From JAICIG01 sp035532215 (lineage in GTDB: Bacteria; Planctomycetota; Planctomycetia; Pirellulales; JAICIG01): a DNA stretch of 64,000 nucleotides. The notes below the pieces were generated by a model. That model was not told the origin of the DNA and did not search any database. It was given only the letters and a program-made list of their open reading frames with translations. Shown here piece by piece: positions 9,507 through 19,191 of this stretch. Position 1 is the first letter of the stretch. The number at the start of each line of letters is the position of its first letter. The stretch is taken from positions 1 to 64,000 of the forward strand of contig DATKRK010000163.1 in assembly GCA_035532215.1 (NCBI GenBank), given 5' to 3'. The position numbers were made by a program, and so were the translations under genes.

Positions 9507-9793
9507 GGCATCAAGCTCCTTGCCCGGGGATGATCGCGTCGATCGAAACCAAGCCGCGCGGAACCGCGCCGGCGTGCCGCAGGCATTTATACTGCTGGTA
9601 TGCCAATAATTCAATAAAATTGTTTTAGCGCAGCGGCGATCAACCGTTTTCCCTGGGCACGGCAGGGAAGCTTGGCGGCGAAAACTCCGCGCGGTCGCCA
9701 AGACGATGAGCGTGCGGCGCGTTCATCCGAACGCACAATTGAGACCGCCTCGTTTGCCAAAGCGGGCTTGCCGTCCAGGGTTAAAGTCAGGCG

Positions 9794-11926
9794 CTATTTT
9801 GGCATCGGAAGAATGATCAGGGCATTCTCCGCAAAGGTCGCTTCGCCGGCCTTGCCGTTGATGCGGTATTGGACCTTCAATTGCTTCGGAGTGCCCGGCG
9901 CCGGGTCGCCGCCAAAGGCTTCGTTGTAGCTGGACGACGGCAGCGTCACGAGCGGCAAGCCGGCGAGTTGCTTCTTGAGCGTCTCGGTCACGTCCTTCTG
10001 CCGGTTGCCTGCGCCATACTCCGCCTTGACGATTTCCAGCTTCACCTTGTCGAGCCCGGCCTGCGAGAGGATCGCTTGCAGCTCGCCGACCTTTTGGGCG
10101 ATGGCCAGCGCGGTTTCGGCCGCCTCGGCCTTCACTTCGGGCGTCTGCATGGCTTTGACCGCCAGCTTCAGCGTTTCGGCGTTCGGGTAGCGCTTGAGCA
10201 CTTCCAGCACCAGCTTCCGTTCGGCCGGCTGCCGGCAGGCGTCGAGCGCGTTGCGGCACATCTCCACTCGCTGGCCTTCGGGCATGATGAACTGCCGGGC
10301 GATGCGGATGTAACCGCGCAGCTCGCGGCCCTGATATTTGTTGCCGCCGCCGGTCTTCGCCAAATCCAAGAGCACCGGCGCCGCGTCGATCGTCATCCAT
10401 TCGCCGAGCAAGCGGCTGCTGGCGTCCTGAAGTTGTGCGTCGTCGGTCTTTGCGGCGGCGCCCAGCGCTGCCAGCGCCTTGCTTCCGCCCACGGCGCCCA
10501 GCACTTCCAGCAAGGCGAGCTTGGTCGACGTCGGCTCGTCGGTCATCGCCGCCGCCAGTTCCGCCGCGCAAGCCTCGCGATCGGGCATGCGGACGGCCGC
10601 CGTTTTCAGGGCTTGCCGAGCCGCAGCCTGGTCTTCCTCGTGCTTGGGAGCGACCGCCTGCGACACGAGCACGCCGAGTTGCTTGGCCGATACCGTGGCG
10701 CCCAGCGACGTCAGTGCGGCGCCGCGAACGGCCGGGTCGGAGTGATCGAGGGCCTTCACGAGCGGCTCGACGGCGGCGATCCGCCGCAGCCCGACCAGTT
10801 CGATCAAGACGGGGTACGTTTTTCCTTGAGCTTTGGAGAGTCGAGCCACGATCTCCGCATCCACTTTCCCCAGGGGCAACTCGGCGATGGCCGACTTCGC
10901 GGCTTGCGCCGACTCCGCATCTGCTTCGACGGCAATCTCCAGCAGCGAGGCAAGACACGACGGATCGCCCACCCGTCCCAGGGAGCCGATCGCCGCCAGG
11001 CGAACCGGTTTCGGGCCGGCGGCGGCGGCATTCAAGATGGCCGACAGAACAACGGTTTCCTTGCGATCGGCCATGGCGACGATCAATAGCGCCGCTCGGT
11101 CCGCCGCCGTGCGAGCCAATTCGGCCGCCAGGGCCTGATCGACCTGATCGCCCGGAAACTCGCGGGCCGTGCCCAGCGCAAGCTGGAACATCGCCTTGTC
11201 GGGCGAGCGGAATTGTTCGAGCAACAGCGTAATTCCGTCTTGCTTGCGGGCGAGAATCGCGGCGCGCGTCGCCTCGATCTTTCTCTGCTTGGGAACGTCG
11301 GCTTCTCGAACTTCGTCGTAGATTTCAATGGCTTCGGCGTTGCGGCTTTCCGCTTGGAGACGCTCGGCGCAGAGCACCAGGCCCGCGGCGATCGCCGAAC
11401 GGACCTTGGCGGGCGCGCCGGCCAGAGATTGCCGCAACGATTTCGTCGCCGCGTCGTTGGCGATCCGCCCGAGCGCGGCGGCCGCGGCCGAGGCGACTTC
11501 GACATCTTTGTCTTGCAGCCGCTTGGCGAGCGCCTCGGCTGCCTTGGCGTCTCGGCGGACGCCGATGGAATTGATGACGCCGACGAGCAGCTTGCCCTGC
11601 AAGCCGTCCTGCGCCTTTCGCAACGCTTCATCGGCCGCGGCGCCCGGAATGGCTTCCAGCGCGATCCGCGCCCACGAGGCGAGCTGTTCGTCGCCGAGCA
11701 GCTTGGCGAGCTCGCCGACGGCCTCGCTCGAACCGTAAACGGCCAGACGCTTGCAGGCCAGCGCCTTTTCGGCCTTTGGCGCGTCGGAGCGGAGCAGGGC
11801 GATCAGTTCGGGCTCTTTGTCAGACGACGCCTTGGGAGCGTCAGCAGCCCGGACGGCGAGAGCGGTCATGGCGACCGCCGCCGTTAGAAAAACGACAACG
11901 CTTGCGGAAGTTCGAGGCTTGTGCAT
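9794..11926 (-). CDS. Secreted HEAT-repeat protein
   Basis: About 710 residues. Start ATG 11926 begins a typical signal peptide (SVVVFLTAAVAMTALAVRA, then cleavage after ADA). The body is almost entirely alpha-helical HEAT/PBS-lyase-like repeats, with recurring phrases such as AAAAALGRIANDAA, LAAIGSLGRVGDPSCLASLL and AVRGAALTSLGATV. The last 60 residues lose the repeat pattern. It would be a periplasmic scaffold. It lies 89 bp downstream of the Gfo/Idh/MocA gene, so the two may be cotranscribed. Confidence 0.8.
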   Translation of the reverse strand: MHKPRTSASVVVFLTAAVAMTALAVRAADAPKASSDKEPELIALLRSDAPKAEKALACKRLAVYGSSEAVGELAKLLGDEQLASWARIALEAIPGAAADEALRKAQDGLQGKLLVGVINSIGVRRDAKAAEALAKRLQDKDVEVASAAAAALGRIANDAATKSLRQSLAGAPAKVRSAIAAGLVLCAERLQAESRNAEAIEIYDEVREADVPKQRKIEATRAAILARKQDGITLLLEQFRSPDKAMFQLALGTAREFPGDQVDQALAAELARTAADRAALLIVAMADRKETVVLSAILNAAAAGPKPVRLAAIGSLGRVGDPSCLASLLEIAVEADAESAQAAKSAIAELPLGKVDAEIVARLSKAQGKTYPVLIELVGLRRIAAVEPLVKALDHSDPAVRGAALTSLGATVSAKQLGVLVSQAVAPKHEEDQAAARQALKTAAVRMPDREACAAELAAAMTDEPTSTKLALLEVLGAVGGSKALAALGAAAKTDDAQLQDASSRLLGEWMTIDAAPVLLDLAKTGGGNKYQGRELRGYIRIARQFIMPEGQRVEMCRNALDACRQPAERKLVLEVLKRYPNAETLKLAVKAMQTPEVKAEAAETALAIAQKVGELQAILSQAGLDKVKLEIVKAEYGAGNRQKDVTETLKKQLAGLPLVTLPSSSYNEAFGGDPAPGTPKQLKVQYRINGKAGEATFAENALIILPMPK

Positions 11927-12015
11927 GGTATCGGTCCGAAAAAATGCGGGGTTGGTCGGAAGATCAAGAAACTTAAAAAGGCCCGAGGAAAACCTTCGCG
12001 GCGATTGCGCGCCGA

Positions 12016-13305
12016 CTAGAGCCTCCACGGTTCGCGCAGCGCCTCCGAGCGCAGGCGGTTCGCCTGCTCGTCGCCGATGAACTCGTGTTTCTTGAGATCG
12101 TACTTGATTTTGCGGTCCAGAAAGAGCGCGATGTTCGCCGCGTGGCAAGCGATATGGGCGTAGCAAGCCGCGTCGGCGTTGCCTTTCGGCAGGCTGCGCG
12201 ACTTGACGCAGTCGAGGAAATCGCGGACGTGGAATGTCGCCGGGTAGCCGCCGATTTCGGCGACCTCGCGTCCGGCGAGCAACTCGGGCGAGCTCAATAC
12301 CAGTTTGCCGCTGTCGCCCGTTTCCACCCAGCCCGTCTCCCCTTCGAACCGCACGGGGCACGAGCCGAGCGGAATCCAACCCTTCTCGCGGAAAATCAGT
12401 TCCACGCCGTTGGCATAACGGGCGACGAGTTGGCCGTCTTTCGGCGCGTTGTACTCGACGGGCGCCGAACGATCGTCGCCGACCGCCCATTGGCAGAGAT
12501 CGACGCAGTGCGAGCCCCATTCCAGCACGCCTCCGCCGACCAGCCCGCCCCCCTTTTCGAAATTAAAACCGTCGAGCAGTTTGGCGTTGAACGGCCGCCA
12601 GGCCGCCGGGCCGAGATACATGTTCCAGTCGACCACGTCTTTCGCCGGCTCAGGTTCGGCGGGCAGCCAGCCGCTGGTCATGGCCTGCATGCCTGCCGGA
12701 TGGGCGTAAACGCGTTTGAGCTTGCCGAGCTTGCCCGTGCGAGCCAGTTCGCAGGCGAAGGCGAAGTGCGGCAGGTTGCGGCGCTGCGTGCCGACTTGGA
12801 ACACGCGGGCGGTGCGGCGCATGGTCTCGGCCAGCAGCAGGCTTTGCGAAATGTTCTTGGTGCAAGGCTTTTCGCAATACATGTCCTTGCCGGCCTTGGC
12901 CGCGTTGATGGCGGCCGTGGCGTGCCAGTTCGGGCCGGTGGCGATCAGCACCGCGTCGATGTCGCCGCGATCGAGCAGCTCGCGGAAATCCTGGATCATG
13001 TCGCAGTTCTGATTGCCGTATCGCTCGTCGACCATCTTCTTGACGGCGACGCGCCGGGCTTGCTTGATGTCGCAAACGGCGAGGAACTGCACGTCCTTTT
13101 GTTCCAAGAAGCAGCCCAGGTCGTAGGTTCCCCGGTTGCCGATGCCGATGCCGCCGACCGTGATCCGCTCGCTAGGGGCGACGGCGCCGTCGAGACCCAG
13201 GGCCGAGCTGGGGATGATCGTCGGCGCGGCCACTGCCGCGGCGCCCGCCGAAAGCGCGGTCTTCAGAAACCGACGCCGGTGAAATTGTGCTGCGTTCTTC
13301 GCCAT
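12016..13305 (-). CDS. Tat-exported Gfo/Idh/MocA family oxidoreductase
   Basis: The N-terminus HRRRFLKTALSAGAAAVAA is a twin-arginine signal. Then comes the NAD(P)-binding fold with VGGIGIGNRGTYDLG near residues 50-64, and the family motif EKPCTKN near 145 that supplies the Lys of the catalytic site. The middle has GVLEWGSHCVDLCQWAVGD, the alpha/beta C-domain usual in planctomycete members. These enzymes oxidise or rearrange sugars and sugar derivatives, and planctomycetes hold many exported copies; the substrate cannot be read here. 429 residues is normal. It is probably the first gene of a minus-strand unit with the HEAT-repeat gene. Confidence 0.9.
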   Translation of the reverse strand: MAKNAAQFHRRRFLKTALSAGAAAVAAPTIIPSSALGLDGAVAPSERITVGGIGIGNRGTYDLGCFLEQKDVQFLAVCDIKQARRVAVKKMVDERYGNQNCDMIQDFRELLDRGDIDAVLIATGPNWHATAAINAAKAGKDMYCEKPCTKNISQSLLLAETMRRTARVFQVGTQRRNLPHFAFACELARTGKLGKLKRVYAHPAGMQAMTSGWLPAEPEPAKDVVDWNMYLGPAAWRPFNAKLLDGFNFEKGGGLVGGGVLEWGSHCVDLCQWAVGDDRSAPVEYNAPKDGQLVARYANGVELIFREKGWIPLGSCPVRFEGETGWVETGDSGKLVLSSPELLAGREVAEIGGYPATFHVRDFLDCVKSRSLPKGNADAACYAHIACHAANIALFLDRKIKYDLKKHEFIGDEQANRLRSEALREPWRL

Positions 13306-13504
13306 GACTGCTCTCCTGAACGTGAAATCCGCCTAAGCAGGGCCGGGCGGCCTGACAATGCTGCCGTCAAAGCGACAGCATACCGCTGGAATCTCGCACT
13401 TTCCACAGCCCGGCTAGGCAAAAAATAAGTTTTGACGAATCAAAGATAGTTCGCTAGGGCCTGGCCTGTTTCGGTGGGACGAAACTTTCGTGATGAATCA
13501 AAAA

Positions 13505-13878
13505 TCAATGCCCGACTTGGAAGTGTACGATCGCAAGCGGATCGTAGCTCGACCAGGCGTACAAGCCGGCGTAGAACAACAACGCAGTTGCCGCGGCCAC
13601 GGCCAGGCCATCAAAGCCGCCATGATCGCCAGCGGCGAGCGGCGGCGCGGCCAAGCGACGCGGCCGAACCAGAACAAGAAAGCCGCGCCGACGCCGGCGA
13701 GCAGCATCAGCTTGACGTTTGGATGCCAATAGATGTACAGCGGCACAATGCGGTAAACCGTGCGTCCCGGCCGCACGGCGCCCAACGGCAAGCCCATCTC
13801 GAGCATCACCCAGCGCAGCACGAAGTGGTAGGCGAGGAACAGGCCCGCGAGCGCGAGGCATGCGAGGCTTAAGCGCAA
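13505..13878 (-). pseudogene. Remnant of a polytopic membrane protein
   Basis: Frame one reads LACLALAGLFLAYHFVLRW, then IYWHPNVKLMLLAGVGAAF. Around 13610-13630 the protein-like text moves to another frame and continues as LAVAAATALLFYAGLYAWSS to HFQVGH and a stop at 13505. The hydrophobic pattern continues across the shift, so this is one gene with a one-base indel. The 5' side runs into the inverted-repeat element at 13868-13987, which appears to have cut it. It may derive from a membrane glycosyltransferase, but no diagnostic motif is left. Confidence 0.5.
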
Positions 13879-13987
13879 TACCGTTCAATTAAGGCCTGCT
13901 AGCACGAGTAGATCGCCAATGAAATAACGACTTACGTGTGCTAGCATCGGCCAATACGAGGCTTAATTGAACGGTATTGGGCTTAAG
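13868..13987. repeat. Miniature inverted-repeat element (about 120 bp)
   Basis: Arms at 13868-13893 and 13962-13987 match at nearly every base (CTTAAGC, then CAATACCGTTCAATTAAG). A second inner pair, GCTAGCAC at 13898-13905 and its complement near 13938-13945, extends the fold. There is no coding capacity. It lies at the 5' edge of a broken membrane-protein gene, consistent with an insertion. Confidence 0.75.
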
Positions 13988-14080
13988 CGGCGTGCGGCCC
14001 GACGTTGGTCTTCCACGCTATAAACGTTCGATTTCTCCGCGTCTCGCGAAGATTCATGCGGCGAATTGGCGGAGGCGAAC

Positions 14081-14158
14081 CACGGATGAAACACGGATGA
14101 AACACGGATCGAAGATGGTTTTTCCGATTCTTTATTTCGTCCGTGATCCATCCGTGTT
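14081..14158. repeat. CACGGATG direct/inverted repeat cluster
   Basis: The unit ACACGGATGA occurs nearly three times in tandem at 14081-14108 and returns inverted as CCATCCGTGTT near 14148. A related CACGGATTT/AAATCCGTG pair occurs at 41.7 kb. The gap between 13988 and 14561 contains only this and the next repeat; no gene is seen. Confidence 0.55.
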
Positions 14159-14243
14159 ACTAATGTTGACAATCTTACCCTGACGGCAAGATTCATTGCA
14201 AAGGTCCGCCGCCAGACTGCGGCGTCATTCCCGGCCCTTGCGA

Positions 14244-14339
14244 TAAAGTAGCAGGCACACTCCTGTGTGCCGTCGCCAACCCCGCGACGGAGCTTAACCA
14301 CGCTGCCGCGGACGGCACATGGAATGTGCCTGCTACTTT
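14244..14339. repeat. Miniature inverted repeat with AAAGTAGCAGGCACA ends
   Basis: AAAGTAGCAGGCACA at 14244-14258 faces its complement TGTGCCTGCTACTTT at 14325-14339. Inner GTGCCGTC and GACGGCAC segments extend the pairing. It is non-coding and would form a long imperfect hairpin. Confidence 0.7.
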
Positions 14340-14561
14340 GGTTGCGGCCGAAGGCCGCGCTGGGAACTCGGCGGCTGCTGGCACTTGCGGAAACTTTCTG
14401 CTTACCGGCGGCTTGCCGGATTGCGGTGAAAATACCGCGTTCCGGCCCAAGCGAGAAGGCGAGTTCCACAGGACGGCTGAATGTCGCGCTAGCGTCGCAG
14501 CGAACAGCAGCCAGCTTGCCGCTCACCGCGGTCCTTTACGCTTCGCCGGCCGTTTGATGTA

Positions 14562-15968
14562 ATGAACGGCGGTCTCCTTCGCACTCCGCCCCAATCCTCA
14601 GCCTCCCGCCCAATGCGTTCCGCACCGCTGCCGCCCGGCGCCCGCCGCGTCGAAGACGCCACCTGCACGTACTGCACGTGCATGTGCGACGATATCGCGC
14701 TCGTGGTCGAGAACAACCGGATCACCGACGTCGAGAACGCCTGCGGATTGGGGCGAGCGTGGTTCGTGCAGCCGCGGCCCGAAACGGCGCCGGCCTGCAC
14801 GATCGAAGGCCGCGAAGCGACGCTCGAAGCAGGCATCGAGCGCGCGGCGCAGTTGCTCGCGGCGGCGCGCTATCCGCTCGTATACGGCCTGACCGAGACG
14901 ACCAGCGAGGCGCAGCGCGTGGCCGCGGCCATCGCCGATTGGCTGGGCGGCACGCTCGATACCGGAACCAGCGTCGGACACGCGCCGTCGGTGCTGGCGA
15001 TTCAATCGGTCGGCAAGGTGACGTGTACGCTCGGCGAGATTCGCAACCGCAGCGATCTGATCGTGTTCTGGGGTTCGAATTGCATCGAGACGCACCCTCG
15101 CGTGTACACGAAGTACACGGCTATGCCCGAGGGCATGTTCGTGCCGCGCGGGCGCGCCGGCCGCACCTGCGTGCTCGTCGACGTCAAGCGCACCAAGACC
15201 GCCGAGGCGATGGATCATTTCATCCAGATCAAGCCCGACGCCGATTTCGAGGCGATTTGGACCTTGCGGGCGCTGGCCAAGGGAATCTCGCTCGATCCGG
15301 CCGACGTGCTGGCCCAGACGGGAGCGCCGCTGGCGGTCTGGGGCGAACTGATGGAGCGGATGAAACAGGCGAAATTCGGCGCGATCGTGTTTGGCATGGG
15401 CTTGATGCGTTCGCGCGGCGAACACGCCAATTGCGAAGCGATCTTCCAACTCAGTCGCGAATTGAACGGCTTTACGCGGTTCGTGACCCGCTCGATCCGC
15501 GCCCGCGGCAACGTGACCGGCGGCGACAAGTTGGTGGGCTGGCGGACCGGGTATCCTTACGCCATCGACTTCGCCCGCGGCTACCCGCGTTATAATCCCG
15601 GCGAATATACGTCGCGCGACGTGCTGGCCCGCGGCGAAGCCGACGCGGCGCTCGTCGTGGCGGCCGATCCGCTCGGCACGTTCGGCGAAGCGGCCGGCCG
15701 GCAGTTGCGCGCGCTGCCTTATGTCTGCGTCGGGTTCCAAGACAACGCGACCGCCCGCGGCGCGCTGGTGAACTTCGCCACGGCGACCTACGGCATTCAC
15801 GCCGCCGGAACGGTCTATCGCATGGACGACGTGCCCATCCGGCTGCGGCCCGCGCTGGCCAGCCGCTATCCGAGCGAATTCGAGGTGCTCACGCGGCTGG
15901 AAGAGCGAATTCGGCAGTTGCAAGCGGCGGCAAGCATTTTACCCGCACGAGGTACGCCCGCGTCATGA
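14562..15968 (+). CDS. fhcB: Formylmethanofuran dehydrogenase subunit B
   Basis: The 468-residue protein opens with a Cys cluster (TCTYCTCMCDDIALVVENN) followed by GLGRAWF, and continues with the molybdopterin oxidoreductase fold of FwdB/FmdB/FhcB (IVFWGSNCIETHPRVYTKY, VGWRTGYPYAIDFARG, ADAALVVAADPLGTFGEAAG). In planctomycetes and methylotrophs FhcB belongs to the formyltransferase/hydrolase complex that releases formate from formyl-methanofuran in the tetrahydromethanopterin C1 pathway. ATG 14562 gives a longer N-terminus; ATG 14613 is an alternative. A 21-codon reading starting at 15964 overlaps the end but matches no known subunit. The usual partner subunits are not in the window. Confidence 0.88.
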   Translation: MNGGLLRTPPQSSASRPMRSAPLPPGARRVEDATCTYCTCMCDDIALVVENNRITDVENACGLGRAWFVQPRPETAPACTIEGREATLEAGIERAAQLLAAARYPLVYGLTETTSEAQRVAAAIADWLGGTLDTGTSVGHAPSVLAIQSVGKVTCTLGEIRNRSDLIVFWGSNCIETHPRVYTKYTAMPEGMFVPRGRAGRTCVLVDVKRTKTAEAMDHFIQIKPDADFEAIWTLRALAKGISLDPADVLAQTGAPLAVWGELMERMKQAKFGAIVFGMGLMRSRGEHANCEAIFQLSRELNGFTRFVTRSIRARGNVTGGDKLVGWRTGYPYAIDFARGYPRYNPGEYTSRDVLARGEADAALVVAADPLGTFGEAAGRQLRALPYVCVGFQDNATARGALVNFATATYGIHAAGTVYRMDDVPIRLRPALASRYPSEFEVLTRLEERIRQLQAAASILPARGTPAS

Positions 15969-16031
15969 AAGGCGTGCGCATCCACGGGTTCATGTCGATC
16001 GCCTTCGCGGGCAAGCGGATGCTGGAGTAAC

Positions 16032-16400
16032 GTAGGGTGTGGCGCAGCCACACGCGCCTCGCGCTCGAATCGCCGTTGATTCGGATCAGCGCCAAGCTAT
16101 CGGCGAGGTTGTCATACGGTGCGACGTCGCGCGAGAAAGGCGAGCCGGAGGCGTCAGCCTCCGGGTGGTCTCGCGGTGCGGCAACGCGCGAGAAAGGCGA
16201 GCCGGAGGCGTCAGCCTCCGGGTTGTCAGGCCGTGTGGCAGAGTCCAACCACCCGGAGGCTGACGCCTCCGGCTCGCCAGACGATGCCTCCGGCTCGCCA
16301 TCAAGCGACGTAGGGTGTGGCGCAGCCACACGCGCCTCGCGCTCGAATCGCCGTTGATTCGGATAAGCGCCAAGCGCGTGGGGCTGTCGCCCCACCCTAC
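16032..16400. repeat. Nest of at least two miniature repeat families
   Basis: An element with ends GTAGGGTGTGGCGCAGCCAC and its imperfect inverse ending in CCCCACCCTAC spans 16309-16400. A 65-bp direct copy of its left part lies at 16032-16097. Between them sit two direct copies (16132-16166, 16190-16224) and inverted full and half copies (16247-16278, 16284-16300) of a second palindrome with core CCGGAGGCGTCAGCCTCCGG. No gene is present. Confidence 0.75.
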
Positions 16401-16422
16401 CTGCTCCGACGACGGCGGAACG

Positions 16423-19191
16423 CTAATTGCCCGAGGGAATCTGCACGCTCTCGCCGCCCGCCTTGGTGAACAACGCCCGCAGCAGCTTCTCGTCGATTTC
16501 TTGCGAGATCGCGCGCATCGAGCCGTCGGCGAACGCCGCATTGAAGATCCTCGGCTCGTAACCGCCGAATTTGGGTAGCGGCTTGGCCGGATCGTAAGCA
16601 ATGTCTTCAGGCTTGGTCCAGGGAATCGATCGCTGGGCTTCGACCAGGGCGATCGTGTTGGACGTGCCGTCGCGAATGTCTTTGATTTCCGAGCCTTGCG
16701 TTCCCGGAAACATCGTGGTCTCGCCGGTGATGGCGAAGTACGAGGCATCCTTGCTGCCCGGATCGGCGGACGGATGGCGGAAGACGGCGGGCATCTGTTC
16801 CAGAACCTTCTTGTTGTTCTCGCTGTCCCACGGCTCGTCCATCTTGTACTGATCATAGAGTGCTCGCTGCTCGACAAAGGGCAAGAGTTCGATCCGCCAG
16901 CTATGTGGCGTCTTGCCGTCGGGGCCAATGACCACCGCGGCCGGGAAATGCTTGTAAACGTCGTGGTAGTTGTGCATCGCAATCATGAGATATTTCAGAT
17001 TGTTGATGCTTTGAGAGCGTTTGGCGGCGGTCCGCGAAGCCATGATGGCCGGCGCCAACACGGTCGCGGCGGTGTCGGCCACGTCGACATCGACCGCGCT
17101 GCGGAGCCGCACGGTGCTGCCCTCGCCCTCTAGCTTGGCCTGTTTGACGAGCGTGGTTGCCAGATCGGCGAGCACGAGCATCGCGCCGGCCTCTTGAGCC
17201 CCGTTGGGCGCCGCGGCCAACTTGTCGGCCGCCTGGCCGACAACGTTGCTGGCAAGCGTCATGGCCGCCTCGAGCGTCTTCTTCACCTGCTGTGCGGCTG
17301 CCGCGGAGCCGCATTTCGCCAGGGCTTCGACCTGCAAGCCGTCGGAAGTTTTCAGGCTCAAAAACATGCGTTCGGTCTGCTCCCAGATCGGCGAGAAGGA
17401 GGATACGACGGGATCTCGCGACATCTCCTGCTTCAACTCGGCGCCGTGCAAGGCGTTGTACGTCTTGAGGTCGAGCATCACCGTGGCTTCCCCTGCCGGC
17501 CAATCGTCGGCCCAATCGGGCTCGGCTGGCGAAGTTTTTCCCAACGCCAGCACGCGCTGCAATTGCGGCTCGGAAGCCAAGACGATCGTGCGATCGTCGG
17601 GCAGGTAATAGCTGTATCTGAAAGCCGCCGTCGCGGGCGCCGGTCGATCGGCCGGCGCTGCGTCGAGCGTCTTGTAATACTTCTTACCGAGAAACGTCGC
17701 TTCGGCCGACCGCCCCGCCGCGTTCTCGCCGAATGCTTTCCAGTCGTGCGCGGCCTTGGCGCGAAAGACCAGGATTCCGAAAGAATGCGTCGACCGCGGA
17801 ACGTCGGGATCAGGGACGAAAGGCGCGATTAGCTTGATCTCCTCCAACTCGGCGACGTTCAGCCCCAGCAGCTTTTCGACGCCAACTTGTTCGTTGAGCA
17901 ATTTGACCAGCGGCTGCATTTCAGCGCCCGCGAGCGCCGCCGCGGGCCGAATGATGGCGACCGCCGCGGGGTTGGGCGGCACGAAGCTCCAATCGACCGT
18001 GGTGGCTTCGGTCGGCGAGGCGGCCGCCGTCGCTGCAGGTTTCTTCGGCTGCTGGGCGACGCTTTCGCCCTGCGGCCCGCGCAGCCCGGCGAACAACAGC
18101 CCGGCGGCCGCGACGCAACCAATAATGGCAAACCGCCCTCCCCGCGACATGGCGGCGGAGCGGAACTGCTTGGGATCACGCAACATGTCGATTCTCCGTA
18201 AAAAGGCGCCTCGGCTGGGAAGAAACGGCCGAGCGGCCCAGGCGATCGCTCGGTCGTCTTGCCTAAGCGCCATTTGCGCCAGGGTGATGAGATACGCTTC
18301 GCGCCCGCCCGAGGCTTCGGCCCCCAAGGCGTCGGCGGCCAATTCCAGTTCCAATCGCAGCCGCCGGGCCAGCCAGTGGACCAGCGGATGATAAAAGTGC
18401 AGAGCCACACTGAATTGGCCCAGCAACCCGGTGAGATAATCGCCGCGGCCAACGTGCGCGATTTCGTGCGCCAACACGACGCGCCGTTCGGCGGCCGTCC
18501 AGTCGCGCCAGTCGCTTGGCAAAATCACCAACGGGCGCCGCCAGCCGACCGTGGCCGGCGAACCCAATTCAAGCGATTCGCGCAGTTCGACCGGCCGCGA
18601 ACCGTTCAGCCGGCGGCCCAACTCCTCGGCCAGCGCGAGCAGCGACGCGTCGGCGATCGGACTCGTGTTCGCCCGCAACCGTCGCACGGCGAACAGGCCC
18701 AGCGCCAAACGCACGATCGCCAACGAGAGCCCGACGACAAACAGCACGCCCAAGACTGCCGGCCAGCGCGGCGACCAAGGGGTGTCGGTCTTTTTCGCCG
18801 CTTCGCCGGGCGATTTGCGCAGCTCTTGCCAAAAATCTTGCCAGGCGGCGCCCGCCCAGGCAGTGCGGGACAGATCCTCCGCCTTCGCTTGCGATGCCGG
18901 CGCAGGCGCGCGAGCTGCGTCGGCCGAGTCGCGAGACGCCGGTTCGGCGGCCGGCTCGATCGACGTCGCCGCTTGCTGCTCGGGTTCACCCGGCGCCAGG
19001 GTGTACCAATGCGGCCACGGCGCCAGCGCCAACGCCGAAACGCCGACCGCCATCAACAGACAAGCCGCGGCGGCCAAGGCCCCGGCCGCCGGGCCCCGGC
19101 GACGCGCGAGCAGATAGACCACCAGGCCGGCAACGGTGAACAAGGTGACCTGGAAAATTCCCCACAACACTCGGGCGGCGAAAGCGTTCAT
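16423..19191 (-). CDS. BlaR1-like M56 metallopeptidase fused to a DUF1559-type domain
   Basis: About 922 residues. N-terminal membrane helices (10-28, 38-58, 146-168) surround a region rich in Ala and Pro. The zinc protease motif VVLAHEIAHVGRGDY (HExxH at 242-246) and a downstream ELELAADALG follow, as in M56/BlaR1 sensors. After another hydrophobic segment (IIGCVAAAGLLFAGL) comes a long extracytoplasmic part that ends in SQSINNLKYLMIAMHNYHDV, HSWRIELLPFVEQRALYDQY and NAAFADGSMRAISQEI, which match the planctomycete DUF1559 C-terminal module. The ATG overlaps the blaI stop (ATGA), so the two genes are translationally coupled. It probably senses an envelope signal and cleaves the repressor; the ligand is unknown. 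Confidence 0.85.
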   Translation of the reverse strand: MNAFAARVLWGIFQVTLFTVAGLVVYLLARRRGPAAGALAAAACLLMAVGVSALALAPWPHWYTLAPGEPEQQAATSIEPAAEPASRDSADAARAPAPASQAKAEDLSRTAWAGAAWQDFWQELRKSPGEAAKKTDTPWSPRWPAVLGVLFVVGLSLAIVRLALGLFAVRRLRANTSPIADASLLALAEELGRRLNGSRPVELRESLELGSPATVGWRRPLVILPSDWRDWTAAERRVVLAHEIAHVGRGDYLTGLLGQFSVALHFYHPLVHWLARRLRLELELAADALGAEASGGREAYLITLAQMALRQDDRAIAWAARPFLPSRGAFLRRIDMLRDPKQFRSAAMSRGGRFAIIGCVAAAGLLFAGLRGPQGESVAQQPKKPAATAAASPTEATTVDWSFVPPNPAAVAIIRPAAALAGAEMQPLVKLLNEQVGVEKLLGLNVAELEEIKLIAPFVPDPDVPRSTHSFGILVFRAKAAHDWKAFGENAAGRSAEATFLGKKYYKTLDAAPADRPAPATAAFRYSYYLPDDRTIVLASEPQLQRVLALGKTSPAEPDWADDWPAGEATVMLDLKTYNALHGAELKQEMSRDPVVSSFSPIWEQTERMFLSLKTSDGLQVEALAKCGSAAAAQQVKKTLEAAMTLASNVVGQAADKLAAAPNGAQEAGAMLVLADLATTLVKQAKLEGEGSTVRLRSAVDVDVADTAATVLAPAIMASRTAAKRSQSINNLKYLMIAMHNYHDVYKHFPAAVVIGPDGKTPHSWRIELLPFVEQRALYDQYKMDEPWDSENNKKVLEQMPAVFRHPSADPGSKDASYFAITGETTMFPGTQGSEIKDIRDGTSNTIALVEAQRSIPWTKPEDIAYDPAKPLPKFGGYEPRIFNAAFADGSMRAISQEIDEKLLRALFTKAGGESVQIPSGN

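Noticed and set aside
9507..9701. Longer N-terminus of the WD40-like protein
   Set aside because: The extra 65 residues have no signal-like or conserved look, while the ATG at 9506 has a good ribosome site and a leader sequence.
14244..14339. Could be an intrinsic terminator of a plus-strand gene
   Set aside because: There is no upstream gene on that strand and the arms are too far apart, with no T run; it fits an inserted repeat better.
15964..16030. Short reading after fhcB as a second Fhc subunit gene
   Set aside because: Only 21 codons long, stops at 16028, and does not resemble FhcA, FhcC or FhcD.
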